Part shown: piece after piece, positions 8,622 through 16,901 of the stretch
How positions within the stretch are numbered: the stretch's first letter is position 1
How the letters are laid out: every line of letters begins with the position of its first letter
DNA from: an uncultured Alphaproteobacteria bacterium
GTDB taxonomy: Bacteria; Pseudomonadota; Alphaproteobacteria; HIMB59; GCA-002718135
Assembly (NCBI GenBank): GCA_902612805.1
Contig: CACMEY010000002.1
Location: 40,001 to 104,000 of the forward strand
Length of the DNA stretch: 64,000 bases
Direction of reading: 5' to 3'
Notes under the pieces: model-generated
Database searches by the model: none
Told to the model about the DNA's origin: nothing
What the model saw: the letters and a program-made list of their open reading frames with translations, nothing else
Made by a program: the position numbers and the translations under genes

Positions 8622-8801
8622 ATGAATAGTAAATTAACAGAAAATATTAATAACCAAAAAGAAAGCCTAGAGCAGAGTTCTATTGAGAATAAGGTTCTTG
8701 AAGGATCTATAGACTCAAATTATGACCTTAATCTTGCTGATGGTATCGAAGCATACTACAGCGAAAGATACGGTTGGACTCTTAGAAGAAAAACGATCTA
8801 A
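8622..8801 (+). CDS. Small hypothetical protein, 59 aa
   Basis: An ATG-initiated ORF of 59 codons ending in TAA. The predicted product starts MNSKLTENINNQKESLEQ, is acidic and polar in its first two thirds, and ends with an aromatic and basic patch, AYYSERYGWTLRRKTI. It has no signal peptide, membrane segment or cysteine. I do not recognise the family. Support for coding comes from its placement in an otherwise empty 308-bp gap, the ordered non-AT-biased codons in its second half, and the twin TGTAAA element shared with the divergent ScfR-type regulator. It could be a small adaptor or a co-regulated effector; function unknown. Confidence 0.6.
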   Translation: MNSKLTENINNQKESLEQSSIENKVLEGSIDSNYDLNLADGIEAYYSERYGWTLRRKTI

Positions 8802-8821
8802 TTAAATTAGATTTTATCTCT

Positions 8822-10423
8822 CTAATTAAAGGTACTATTTATTTGGTCGTAAGCTTTTTCAGCAATCATAATAGTTGTTGCATTCAAATTAGCACTAACA
8901 ATATCTGGCATTACAGAAGCATCAATAACTCTTAAATTTTGAATTCCATGAACCCTTAGGTCTTGGTCTACAACTGAGGTTTTGTCCTCACCCATTTTAT
9001 TTGTGCATGACGGATGATACGCAGATTCAGATGTATTTTTAATAACTTCATCTAATTCATTTTGATTAGATACATTCTTCCCAGGCCTAATTTCTGTGCC
9101 AACGTACTCTTTAAGTGCTTTTTGAGATAAAATTTTTTTAGCAATTCCTACACCTTCTCTCATTTGTTTTAAATCGTCTTCATGCTTAAGATAATTAAAT
9201 TGTATTTTAGGATCATCTTTATAGTTATTTGTTTTAATTTTAACAAACCCCCTACTTTTTGGTCTATTTGGACAAACATGAAATTGAAAAGCTTCAAAAT
9301 TAGGATTTTCTAAACCATGATTAATAACTAAGTAGGGAAAAAAATGAAATTGTAGGTTTGGGTGATCATATGATTTGTCAGATTTAACAAAACCTCCTAA
9401 CTCTAAGTGTGAGTTTGCTAACCTACCTTTTTTAAATAAAAACCATTTTGATCCTTCTATTGCTTGATAGAGAAAATTTGTTGCTAAAGAATGTAATGTT
9501 TCTTTTTTTTTAGATTTATATTGAATATACATCTCTAAATGATCTTGTAAATTTTCTCCCACCCCAACTAAATTATTAATTACTTCTATTCCCAAGCTTT
9601 TAAGATACGTTTCATTACCTATTCCGGATAATTGAAGAATTTTAGGTGAATTAATTGAACCAGCACAAAGTATAACTTCTTTATTGGCTAAATAATTATT
9701 GGTTATATTTTTTTTAATCGTTTCAACACCAATTGCAGTTTTATTTTTAAAAAGAATTTTTTTAACATCAATATTATTTATTATTCTTAGATTTTTTCTA
9801 TTTTGGATTGGTTCTAAATATGCCTTAGCAACACTTTGTCTTACACCTTTGTTTATTGTTACATCAAAAGTTCCAAAACCTTCCTTATCAATACTGTTAG
9901 AGTCATTAAATATTTTATATCCAGCTTCTTGTGCAGCTTCTAAAACTTTTTTAAAAAGAGGGTATTTTTTATCTATGTTTGATTTATTTACTTTTAATGG
10001 GCCCTCTTTACCTCTTACATTACTATCATGAGACCAAGTTTCTAATTTTTTAAAAAAAGGTAAAACTTTTTCATATGACCAATTAGTTAAACCACTTGAA
10101 GACCATCTATCAAAATCCTCTTTATGACCTCTAGCGAAAACCATTCCGTTATGCGAAGAGCATCCCCCAATCATTTTACCTCTTGGACAATATAAAGATC
10201 TATTATTTAGAAATGGCTCAGGCTCAGTATAATATTTCCAATTATATTTTGGGTCATGCATTGCATATAGAAGAGCACTTGGCATATCAACTTTCCAGGT
10301 TTTACTGGATGGGCCAGCTTCTAATAAAATTACAGAATTCTTTGACTGTGAAGACAATCTGTTAGCTAAAACACAACCTGCTGACCCTGCTCCAACAATG
10401 ATGTAGTCAGCGTTGTTATCCAC
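8822..10423 (-). CDS. GMC-family FAD-dependent oxidoreductase (choline/alcohol dehydrogenase-like)
   Basis: This 533-aa flavoprotein begins at a GTG that overlaps the upstream SDR stop codon by one base (TAGTG). The FAD dinucleotide-binding motif is DYIIVGAGSAGCVLANRL, followed by the GMC signatures CPRGKMIGGCSSHNGMV and GSINSPKILQLSGIG. The catalytic His lies in SAYHPSCTNKMG near the C-terminus, and VIDASVMPDIVSANLNAT closes the FAD site. The family oxidises primary or secondary alcohols, including choline (BetA). The neighbouring carnitine and betaine genes make choline possible, but the sequence does not prove it. A second GMC enzyme lies at 26.3-27.9 kb. Confidence 0.88.
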   Translation of the reverse strand: MDNNADYIIVGAGSAGCVLANRLSSQSKNSVILLEAGPSSKTWKVDMPSALLYAMHDPKYNWKYYTEPEPFLNNRSLYCPRGKMIGGCSSHNGMVFARGHKEDFDRWSSSGLTNWSYEKVLPFFKKLETWSHDSNVRGKEGPLKVNKSNIDKKYPLFKKVLEAAQEAGYKIFNDSNSIDKEGFGTFDVTINKGVRQSVAKAYLEPIQNRKNLRIINNIDVKKILFKNKTAIGVETIKKNITNNYLANKEVILCAGSINSPKILQLSGIGNETYLKSLGIEVINNLVGVGENLQDHLEMYIQYKSKKKETLHSLATNFLYQAIEGSKWFLFKKGRLANSHLELGGFVKSDKSYDHPNLQFHFFPYLVINHGLENPNFEAFQFHVCPNRPKSRGFVKIKTNNYKDDPKIQFNYLKHEDDLKQMREGVGIAKKILSQKALKEYVGTEIRPGKNVSNQNELDEVIKNTSESAYHPSCTNKMGEDKTSVVDQDLRVHGIQNLRVIDASVMPDIVSANLNATTIMIAEKAYDQINSTFN

Positions 10424-11205
10424 TAATTCATTCTTTCAGTATTTCCATCAACAGTCATGATTTGACCAGATACATTTTCTGAAGCATCGCTCAATAAAAA
10501 TATTGCCATTGATGCAATATCTTCTTTTTCTACAAATGTGTTTAATGAAACCATTGACTCTAATTCTTTTCTTACTTTTTTATTTGAAGAATTTATTAAT
10601 TTAGCTTTTGCATTTATTACCCTATCCATTCTATCGCCATTAACAGAACCAGGACAAATTGCATTCACACGTATTTTAAATTTTCCTAATTCAACTGCTA
10701 ATGTTTTAGTTAATCCAATTATTGCCCATTTACTTGATGCATATGGTGAACGTTGAGCAAAACCATATAATCCTGCAGTTGAAGATAAATTAATAATAGA
10801 TCCTTTTTTAGCATTTTTTAAAAATGGAATAGCAAATTTTGTGAAATAAAAATGTGAACTTAAATTGGTTTTAATCGTGTTATCCCATTCATCTATTGAA
10901 ATATTTTGAAGATACTTTGTAGGTCCTGCAATGCCTATATTATTTATTAATCCATCTATTTTTTTTAAGTTAGATAGAGACTTAAAATATTCTTTAATGT
11001 CTTTTGGATTTGTGCAGTCTAAGTGTTTAGCAAATATTTTATTACGATATTTTTTGTTTAAATTTATTTTATCAATTTTTGATTTATTTATATCAGATAA
11101 ATATACTTTTCCACCTGAACTGATTATTTTATTTGCTATAGCAAAACCTAAGCCATCTGCACCAGCAGAAATAATATAATTTTTTTTACTAAGATTAATT
11201 TTCAT
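10423..11205 (-). CDS. Short-chain dehydrogenase/reductase
   Basis: A 260-aa classical SDR. The nucleotide-binding segment is SAGADGLGFAIANKI, the NNIGIAGP motif matches NNAG, and the catalytic Ser-Tyr-Lys set appears as INLSSTAG with YASSKWAIIG. The C-terminal VSGQIMTVDGNTERMN is typical of FabG-like members. It ends one base into the GMC oxidoreductase start, so the pair is translationally coupled and probably acts on the same alcohol or ketone. The dinucleotide motif GADGLG differs from the usual TGxxxGxG by Ala at the first Gly region. Substrate unknown. Confidence 0.85.
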   Translation of the reverse strand: MKINLSKKNYIISAGADGLGFAIANKIISSGGKVYLSDINKSKIDKINLNKKYRNKIFAKHLDCTNPKDIKEYFKSLSNLKKIDGLINNIGIAGPTKYLQNISIDEWDNTIKTNLSSHFYFTKFAIPFLKNAKKGSIINLSSTAGLYGFAQRSPYASSKWAIIGLTKTLAVELGKFKIRVNAICPGSVNGDRMDRVINAKAKLINSSNKKVRKELESMVSLNTFVEKEDIASMAIFLLSDASENVSGQIMTVDGNTERMN

Positions 11206-11472
11206 TTATTGAATATTATCTATCTCTTTTTTAGAAATATATCCAATAGTTTTACCTTTATTGTCAGTAACTACTATTGTTAAGTTGTCTTCAAGAATTT
11301 TATTTTTAAAATTTTTTAGTTTTATATTTTGATTTACTTTGTAAATAGAACCTAATGTTAAATTATCTTTATTAAAATTGTTCTCAATTATCATTATATT
11401 TTTTGCCTCTAGATTATCTATTCTATTTTCTTTGCTAGAAAAAAAATTAAGTAAAAATTTAAATATATTCAT
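11206..11472 (-). CDS. Small hypothetical protein, CBS-like C-terminal half
   Basis: An 88-aa ORF abutting the SDR gene start and 19 bp downstream of the ABC ATPase gene, so it is in the same minus-strand run. The N-terminus is a short amphipathic or hydrophobic stretch (MNIFKFLLNFF). The C-terminal part, LTIVVTDNKGKTIGYISKKEI, looks like the last beta-alpha unit of a CBS domain, but a full CBS pair is absent. I do not recognise a specific family. It may be a small regulator of the adjacent transporter or a remnant. Confidence 0.5.
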   Translation of the reverse strand: MNIFKFLLNFFSSKENRIDNLEAKNIMIIENNFNKDNLTLGSIYKVNQNIKLKNFKNKILEDNLTIVVTDNKGKTIGYISKKEIDNIQ

Positions 11473-11491
11473 TATTTAAAAAATAGATTTA

Positions 11492-13105
11492 CTAGGAAGA
11501 TCTTTTATTCAGAAGATTGGTTAGCCAATCAGGATCCATTTCTGGTACTGATGACAATAAAAGCTCTGTATAATCAGGATATGGTGGATTTAAAATTTTA
11601 CTTTTCAAACCCTGTTCCACTACCTCACCTTGATACATAACAACTATTTCATCTGAGATTGCTTTAACTGTTGCTATATCATGAGTAATAAAAATATAAG
11701 TTACACCAAGCTCTTTTTGTAATTTTTGGAGTAATTTTAATATTCCTTCTTGAACAATTTGATCTAGCGCTGATGTCACTTCATCACAAATAATTAAATC
11801 TGGGTTAGCCGCTAAAGCTCTTGCAATGCATATTCTCTGTTTTTGACCTCCAGATAATTCGGATGGTAATCTATCTAAAAAAGTTTCATCTAGCTCAATC
11901 ATTTTTAATAATTCAATAACTTTTGCTTCTCTTTCTTTCCCTTTTATACCTTGATAAAATTCTATTGGCCTTCCTATTATTTCATCAACAGTTTGACGAG
12001 GGTTCATTGCAGTGTCAGGCATTTGAAAAATTATTTGAATTCTTCTTAATTCTTCTTTTGACCGTTGCTCAAGCTTTGGAGACAATTTTTTTCCATCAAA
12101 AATTATTTCTCCTTTTAATTGAGGAAGTAAGCCTGTAATTACTCTTGCTGTTGTTGATTTTCCTGATCCACTTTCACCAACTATAGCTACTGTTTTACCT
12201 TTAGGGATATCTATAGAAACATTGTGTAAGACCTTTGATGAGCCATATGCTGCATCAATATTTTTAATAGACAACATATAATCTTCATTTGTTTCTTCAG
12301 GCTTGATCAGTGATCTTACTGACCATAGAGATTTGGTGTATTCTTCTTTTGGGTTTGATAGCATATCTCTTGTTTCAGCTTCTTCAACTTCTTCACCGTA
12401 TCGCAAAACTTTTATTCTATCAGCCATTTGCGCAACTACGGCTAAATCATGAGTAATATATATTGCTGCTGTATTAAATTTATCTACTATAGATCTCATA
12501 GCAGATAATACTTCAACTTGAGTTGTTACATCTAAAGCTGTTGTGGGCTCATCAAATATAATTAACTCTGGTCTTGGGGACATAGCCATTGCAGTCATTA
12601 TTCTTTGTAGTTGCCCTCCAGATACTTGATGCGGGTATCTATCTCCTATATTTTCCGCATCTGGAAGCTGTAGTGATTCATAAAGTTGAACCGCATCTTT
12701 TTTTAATACATCCGTTGGATTTATCTTTAATCTATTAGCAGCACTTATTGTTTGGTCCATTAATCTATGAGCAGGATTAAAAGATGCTGCTGCTGATTGA
12801 GCAACATAAGATATTTTAGTTCCCCAAATTTTTCTCTTTTCAAATTCAGTTAGTTTAGCGAGGTCTATGCCATTAAAATTAATTTCTCCCTTTATAATCT
12901 TACAACCTGGTTGGGTATAGCCCATTGCAGCTTTACCCATAGTAGATTTTCCGGCACCACTCTCTCCAATTAATCCTAGTATTTCTCCTCTGTGTAAAGT
13001 CAAATCTACACCTTTTAAAATTTTATGCCATCTCTCATCTGAAAATCCATCAATATGGATATTTTTCATTTCAAGCAGAAGTTGTTTTGATTTATTTAAC
13101 GTCAT
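11492..13105 (-). CDS. Peptide/nickel-type ABC transporter, fused double ATPase (DppD-DppF like)
   Basis: A 537-aa protein containing two complete ABC ATPase domains. Domain 1 (about residues 8-270) has Walker A GESGAGKST, signature VSGGQLQRI and Walker B LIIFDEPTTALD. Domain 2 (about 280-525) has GESGSGKST, LSGGQKQRI and LIICDEVTSALD. This is the fused GsiA/YejF-like form of the two ATPases that energise oligopeptide-family importers. It overlaps the DppC-like permease gene by 14 nt. Domain 2 ends in the oligopeptide-transporter C-terminal extension (YPDYTELLLSSVPEMDPDW). Confidence 0.93.
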   Translation of the reverse strand: MTLNKSKQLLLEMKNIHIDGFSDERWHKILKGVDLTLHRGEILGLIGESGAGKSTMGKAAMGYTQPGCKIIKGEINFNGIDLAKLTEFEKRKIWGTKISYVAQSAAASFNPAHRLMDQTISAANRLKINPTDVLKKDAVQLYESLQLPDAENIGDRYPHQVSGGQLQRIMTAMAMSPRPELIIFDEPTTALDVTTQVEVLSAMRSIVDKFNTAAIYITHDLAVVAQMADRIKVLRYGEEVEEAETRDMLSNPKEEYTKSLWSVRSLIKPEETNEDYMLSIKNIDAAYGSSKVLHNVSIDIPKGKTVAIVGESGSGKSTTARVITGLLPQLKGEIIFDGKKLSPKLEQRSKEELRRIQIIFQMPDTAMNPRQTVDEIIGRPIEFYQGIKGKEREAKVIELLKMIELDETFLDRLPSELSGGQKQRICIARALAANPDLIICDEVTSALDQIVQEGILKLLQKLQKELGVTYIFITHDIATVKAISDEIVVMYQGEVVEQGLKSKILNPPYPDYTELLLSSVPEMDPDWLTNLLNKRSS

Positions 13106-14012
13106 CTTTTAATCCGCTAGTAATGTAAAGATACCAATCAACAACAAAATTAATTGATACACAAAGTAAAGCAATTGCAGCAGCTGGAATTAATGGTGTT
13201 AAACCTGCTGTTATATCATATTGCGCATATTGAATAAGTATTGCATTTTCCCTCACCATTGATGCCCAATCTGCTGAAGGGGGTTGAATGCCAATTCCCA
13301 AAAAACTTAAACTAGATATTGTAAAAATTATAAATATGAACCTTAAACCAAACTCAATAATCAAAGGTGAAGCTATATTAGGAAGTATTTCTCTGAAAAT
13401 AATATATGATAAATTTTCACCTCTTAATTTCGCGACCTCTACATATTCTAGAACAACTTGACCAACAGCAACTGATCTTGATATTCTAAAAAATCTAGTT
13501 GACTCCAAAATTCCTAAAATGACAATTAAATTAAAATTAGTAGGTCCAAAAACTGATAAAAGTATAAAAGTAAAAATCATTACAGGTATAGCCATAAGCG
13601 TGTCTACTATTCTACTTAATAGCTGATCTAAATACCTTCTATCCAGAGCAGCTATAATTCCAAACACTGTTCCAATTCCTAAAGCAATAAAAGCAGCCAA
13701 TAAACAAATACCAATTGTATTTCTTGCAGCATAGATAATGCGAGAAAAAATATCTCTTCCTATTTGATCAGTACCAAATATATGACCATCACCCCAAGGA
13801 GCATAAGCTACTGGGAATATTTCTGCTTCTCCATGTGGAGCAATTAAAGGAGCAAATATTGCAGCAAAAAAATATATAAATAGTACAATCATACCAAACC
13901 AAGCTGAGATTGGAGCTTTTGATAAGGCAATTTTTAATCTTTCTAATCTAGTTCTTCTTTTAATTAAATTTGCAACTTCACTTTTTGCAGAATAAGATAA
14001 ATTTTCGCTCAT
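13092..14012 (-). CDS. Peptide-type ABC transporter permease, DppC-like
   Basis: A 306-aa inner-membrane permease. It has an N-terminal cytoplasmic segment, a first membrane helix (about residues 38-58), the HIFGTDQIGRDIFSRIIYAAR motif typical of DppC/OppC, several more hydrophobic helices, and the coupling EAA-like loop EVAKLRGENLSYIIFREILPN near residue 190. It partners the DppB-like permease, whose gene it overlaps by 4 nt, and the fused ATPase downstream. Substrate class is peptides, opines or similar small amino compounds, not resolvable here. Confidence 0.92.
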   Translation of the reverse strand: MSENLSYSAKSEVANLIKRRTRLERLKIALSKAPISAWFGMIVLFIYFFAAIFAPLIAPHGEAEIFPVAYAPWGDGHIFGTDQIGRDIFSRIIYAARNTIGICLLAAFIALGIGTVFGIIAALDRRYLDQLLSRIVDTLMAIPVMIFTFILLSVFGPTNFNLIVILGILESTRFFRISRSVAVGQVVLEYVEVAKLRGENLSYIIFREILPNIASPLIIEFGLRFIFIIFTISSLSFLGIGIQPPSADWASMVRENAILIQYAQYDITAGLTPLIPAAAIALLCVSINFVVDWYLYITSGLKDDVK

Positions 14013-14974
14013 TTTGGGTATAGTAACCTTGGGTTAGAAATAATTCCGATCAAGTCAGCAATTAAATTTAATATTACATATGTTGATGCAAAAATTAATG
14101 CACAAGCTTGAACAACGGGTAAATCTCGATTATAGACTGATCCGACCATCAACCTACCAATACCTTGATAGTTAAAAACATATTCAACAACAACTGAGCC
14201 AATCAACATATAAGCTAAGTTTATTGCAATTACTTGAGAAATAGGTGCCCAAGCATTTGGAAGTGCGTGTTTAACAATTACCTCGTATCTAGAAGCTCCC
14301 GATAATTTTGCCATTTCAATATATTCACTTGATAAGATATTTATTATCGCTGACCTTGTCATTCTCATCATGTGACCCATAGTAATTAATGTCAAAGTAA
14401 AAACTGGAAGAGCAGTCCTGTAAAATCTTTCAGCCAAAGTTGAAGCTTCATCCACATTAGAAATAGTTGGAAAAACTGGAAACAGTGTCGCTAGTAAAAG
14501 AATAAAAATATAGGCTGTAAAAAATTCTGGTGAAGATACGGTTACTAAGCTAACTCCAGTTGCTGACCTATCATAATAAGAGTTTCTGTATAATGCTGCT
14601 GAGATACCTAAGATTAAAGATAGAGGAATAGCCAACATGGCGGCAACACCTGTTAAAAATAATGTATTCTTTAATCTGGGGACAATTAAACCAACAACTT
14701 CTCTAGACCTATCACCTTGATCCCCTTGAACTTTAGATCTTCCAGAGAAAGAGCTACCAAAATCTCCTTGAAAAACATTTCCTAACCAATCAAAATATCT
14801 TGTTAGCGGAGGTTTATCTAAACCCAATTCTGCTCTTAGGGCTTTTACTGCAGATTTTGTTGCACTTTGACCTAATATTTCCGTGGCAAAGTCTCCCGGT
14901 AAAAAAGAGAATGTACTAAATATTATTACAGAAAATGCAAAAACTGTAACGAGACCAAGGCTAAGTCTTAACAA
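14009..14974 (-). CDS. Peptide-type ABC transporter permease, DppB-like (start uncertain, possibly AUU)
   Basis: A permease of at least 321 aa with the DppB/OppB signature (FSFLPGDFATEILGQ, LRAELGLDKPPLTRYFDWLGNVFQGDFG) and the EAA-like loop YIEMAKLSGASRYEVIVKHALPNAW. The coordinates use a TTG at 14974, but that codon has no ribosome site. A strong AAGGAGGG lies at 15012-15019 and the frame stays open back to it, encoding HPIFRTILLRLS, which resembles the true N-terminus of homologues. No ATG, GTG or TTG lies at a proper distance, so an ATT at 15007 (or 14998) may be the start. Confidence 0.9.
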   Translation of the reverse strand: MLRLSLGLVTVFAFSVIIFSTFSFLPGDFATEILGQSATKSAVKALRAELGLDKPPLTRYFDWLGNVFQGDFGSSFSGRSKVQGDQGDRSREVVGLIVPRLKNTLFLTGVAAMLAIPLSLILGISAALYRNSYYDRSATGVSLVTVSSPEFFTAYIFILLLATLFPVFPTISNVDEASTLAERFYRTALPVFTLTLITMGHMMRMTRSAIINILSSEYIEMAKLSGASRYEVIVKHALPNAWAPISQVIAINLAYMLIGSVVVEYVFNYQGIGRLMVGSVYNRDLPVVQACALIFASTYVILNLIADLIGIISNPRLLYPK

Positions 14975-15011
14975 AATTGTTCTAAATATTGGATGAATTC
15001 TACTAATATTA

Positions 15012-15019
15012 CCCTCCTT
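15012..15019 (-). promoter_or_regulatory. Strong Shine-Dalgarno for the DppB-like gene
   Basis: On the minus strand this is AAGGAGGG, a near-perfect anti-16S match in a genome where most genes have none. The nearest in-frame conventional start codon (TTG at 14974) is 37 nt downstream, which is too far. The in-frame ATT codon at 15007-15005 is 4-5 nt away. Confidence 0.6.
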
Positions 15020-15208
15020 AAAGATACAATCTTAATTCTTAAAGTTTTGTCTAAATTAGGTCAACATGTAAGCTAAAATTAATAATTTATACGTTGAATT
15101 AAAACGTTATATATGTTTTTATATATTAACTTAAGTTTGTTTTTTGTTAAATTTCTAGAAATTATGAACAAAAATCTTAGGTTTTTGTTCAATTATAAGG
15201 GAGGACAA

Positions 15209-16837
15209 ATGAAAAATAAGAAAATAGACAAATACATTGAAGAACAGTCTTCAAAGCTAACAAAAGGGCTTATTGATAGAAGACAGTTCATGATGTCTGT
15301 CCTTGCTACTGGGGTCACGCTACCAATTGCATTATCATTAGCAGATAAAGCAGTTGCAGCTACACCAAAAAAAGGTGGACATTTAAGATGGGGTAATAGT
15401 GCAGCAGATGCAACTGATACTCTTGATCCAGCAACTTATCAGAGCTCATTTATGCAAGCTACTGCTTGGTCATATCAGAACTGTCTAACTGTTGTTGATT
15501 CAGATCACACAATTGTTGGAGAGCTTGCTGAGTCAATTGAATCAGACGATGCTCAAACATGGGTATATAATCTTCGCAAAGGTGTTGAATTCCATAATGG
15601 TAAATCAATGACAGCAGAAGATGTTGTGCTTAACTATCAGTATCATATGAATCCAGATACTGCTTCGGCAGCAGGTGGACTTTTATCTCAAATTGAAACA
15701 GTTTCTGCTGATGGAAATGACAGAGTTATTTTTAAGCTAAAAGGTGCAAATGCCGATTGGCCTGCAATAACTACTGACTATCACATTATGATTAAACCAA
15801 CAAAAGATGGAGTTGTTGATGCTCAATCAACGATTGGAACTGGTCCATATATTATGGATGAATTCAATCCTGGTGTTGGTGCAAAATTTGGAAAAAGAAA
15901 TCCAAATTATTTCAAAGGTGATAGTGTTGCACACTTTGATTCAGTTGAAGTAATCGGAATTAATGATCCTGCTACTAGACAAGCAGCATTATTAAACGGT
16001 GAAATTGACTGGATGAATGGTGTTGATCTTAGAACTGCTAATCTATTGACTAGAAATCCTAGTGTAGAAATTACAGCAGCTTCTGGTTACGCTCACTATA
16101 CAGCTCCAATGAGATTGAACGTTCCACCGTTTGATAACTTTGATGTGCGTATGGCAATGAAGTTTGCAATCAAAAGACAGGAAATTGTTGATAAGATTAT
16201 GCTTGGATATGGTACTGTTGGTAATGATCATCCGATCTCTACTGCTCACCCATACCATAATAGCGCTTTAGAGCAGAGAGAGTTCGATGCTGATAAAGCT
16301 GCATATCACTGGAAAAAATCTGGAGTAAGTGGACCAATTGAAATTAGTACTTCTGAGGTTCCTTATGCAGGATGTACAGATGCAACTAACTTGATAGCAG
16401 CATCTGCTCAAGAATGTGGTATCGATCTTCGAGTTAAAAAAGAACCTGAAGATGGTTACTGGAGTAACGTATGGAACACTAAAGGTTTCAGTATGAGTTC
16501 TTGGGGTGGAAGACCTACAGAAGATATGATGTGGTCTGCTGCATTCACAGATGACACAGAGTGGAACGAAGCTGCTTGGGGTAATCTAGTTCAAACTGAT
16601 TCAACTGTTCGTTTCAATGAACTTGTTAGATCTGCTAGATCAGAACTTGATGCAGAAAAAAGAAAATCAATGTACTGGGAAGCACAAGCTCTTTGTAACT
16701 ACGATGGTGGTGCAATTGTTTATGCATTTAACCAATACGTTGGTGCTGGTTCTAAAAAACTTGCTCACGGTGAAGATGTTGCTGGTAACTGGGAAAGTGA
16801 TGGTAACAAACTTTCTGAACGTTGGTGGTTTGCATAA
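15209..16837 (+). CDS. Peptide-type ABC transporter substrate-binding protein (Tat-exported)
   Basis: A 542-aa SBP_bac_5 family protein. I place the start at the ATG at 15209, preceded by AAGGGAGGA, not at an upstream in-frame ATG that would add 32 hydrophobic residues. The N-terminus has a twin-arginine signal (DRRQFMMSVLATGV ending near AVAA), so export of the folded protein is likely. Family marks include LDPATYQSS, the YNLRKGVEFHNGKSMTAEDVV block and the late LVRSARSELD. It is divergent from the permease/ATPase operon and is followed by a strong palindromic hairpin. The ligand could be peptides, opines or betaine-like compounds. Confidence 0.92.
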   Translation: MKNKKIDKYIEEQSSKLTKGLIDRRQFMMSVLATGVTLPIALSLADKAVAATPKKGGHLRWGNSAADATDTLDPATYQSSFMQATAWSYQNCLTVVDSDHTIVGELAESIESDDAQTWVYNLRKGVEFHNGKSMTAEDVVLNYQYHMNPDTASAAGGLLSQIETVSADGNDRVIFKLKGANADWPAITTDYHIMIKPTKDGVVDAQSTIGTGPYIMDEFNPGVGAKFGKRNPNYFKGDSVAHFDSVEVIGINDPATRQAALLNGEIDWMNGVDLRTANLLTRNPSVEITAASGYAHYTAPMRLNVPPFDNFDVRMAMKFAIKRQEIVDKIMLGYGTVGNDHPISTAHPYHNSALEQREFDADKAAYHWKKSGVSGPIEISTSEVPYAGCTDATNLIAASAQECGIDLRVKKEPEDGYWSNVWNTKGFSMSSWGGRPTEDMMWSAAFTDDTEWNEAAWGNLVQTDSTVRFNELVRSARSELDAEKRKSMYWEAQALCNYDGGAIVYAFNQYVGAGSKKLAHGEDVAGNWESDGNKLSERWWFA

Positions 16838-16852
16838 AATATTAATTTTCTT

Positions 16853-16876
16853 TGTGGCGCATTTAAATGCGCCACA
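16853..16876 (+). terminator. Perfect 24-bp palindromic hairpin after the binding-protein gene
   Basis: The 12-base arm TGTGGCGCATTT is followed immediately by its exact complement, giving a stem with a GC-rich base that stands out against the surrounding AT-rich DNA. It lies 15 bp after the binding-protein stop and 25 bp before the next start. The downstream CTATTTCT is only a weak U tract, so it may act as a terminator or as an attenuator/3'-end stabiliser that separates the highly expressed binding protein from the methyltransferase run. Confidence 0.7.
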
Positions 16877-16901
16877 CTATTTCTACTAATCTTCCAAAAA
16901 A

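Noticed and set aside
16043..16258. Open frame opposite the peptide-binding protein gene
   Set aside because: It lies wholly inside a well-supported gene on the other strand, has no ribosome site and a composition typical of an antisense shadow.
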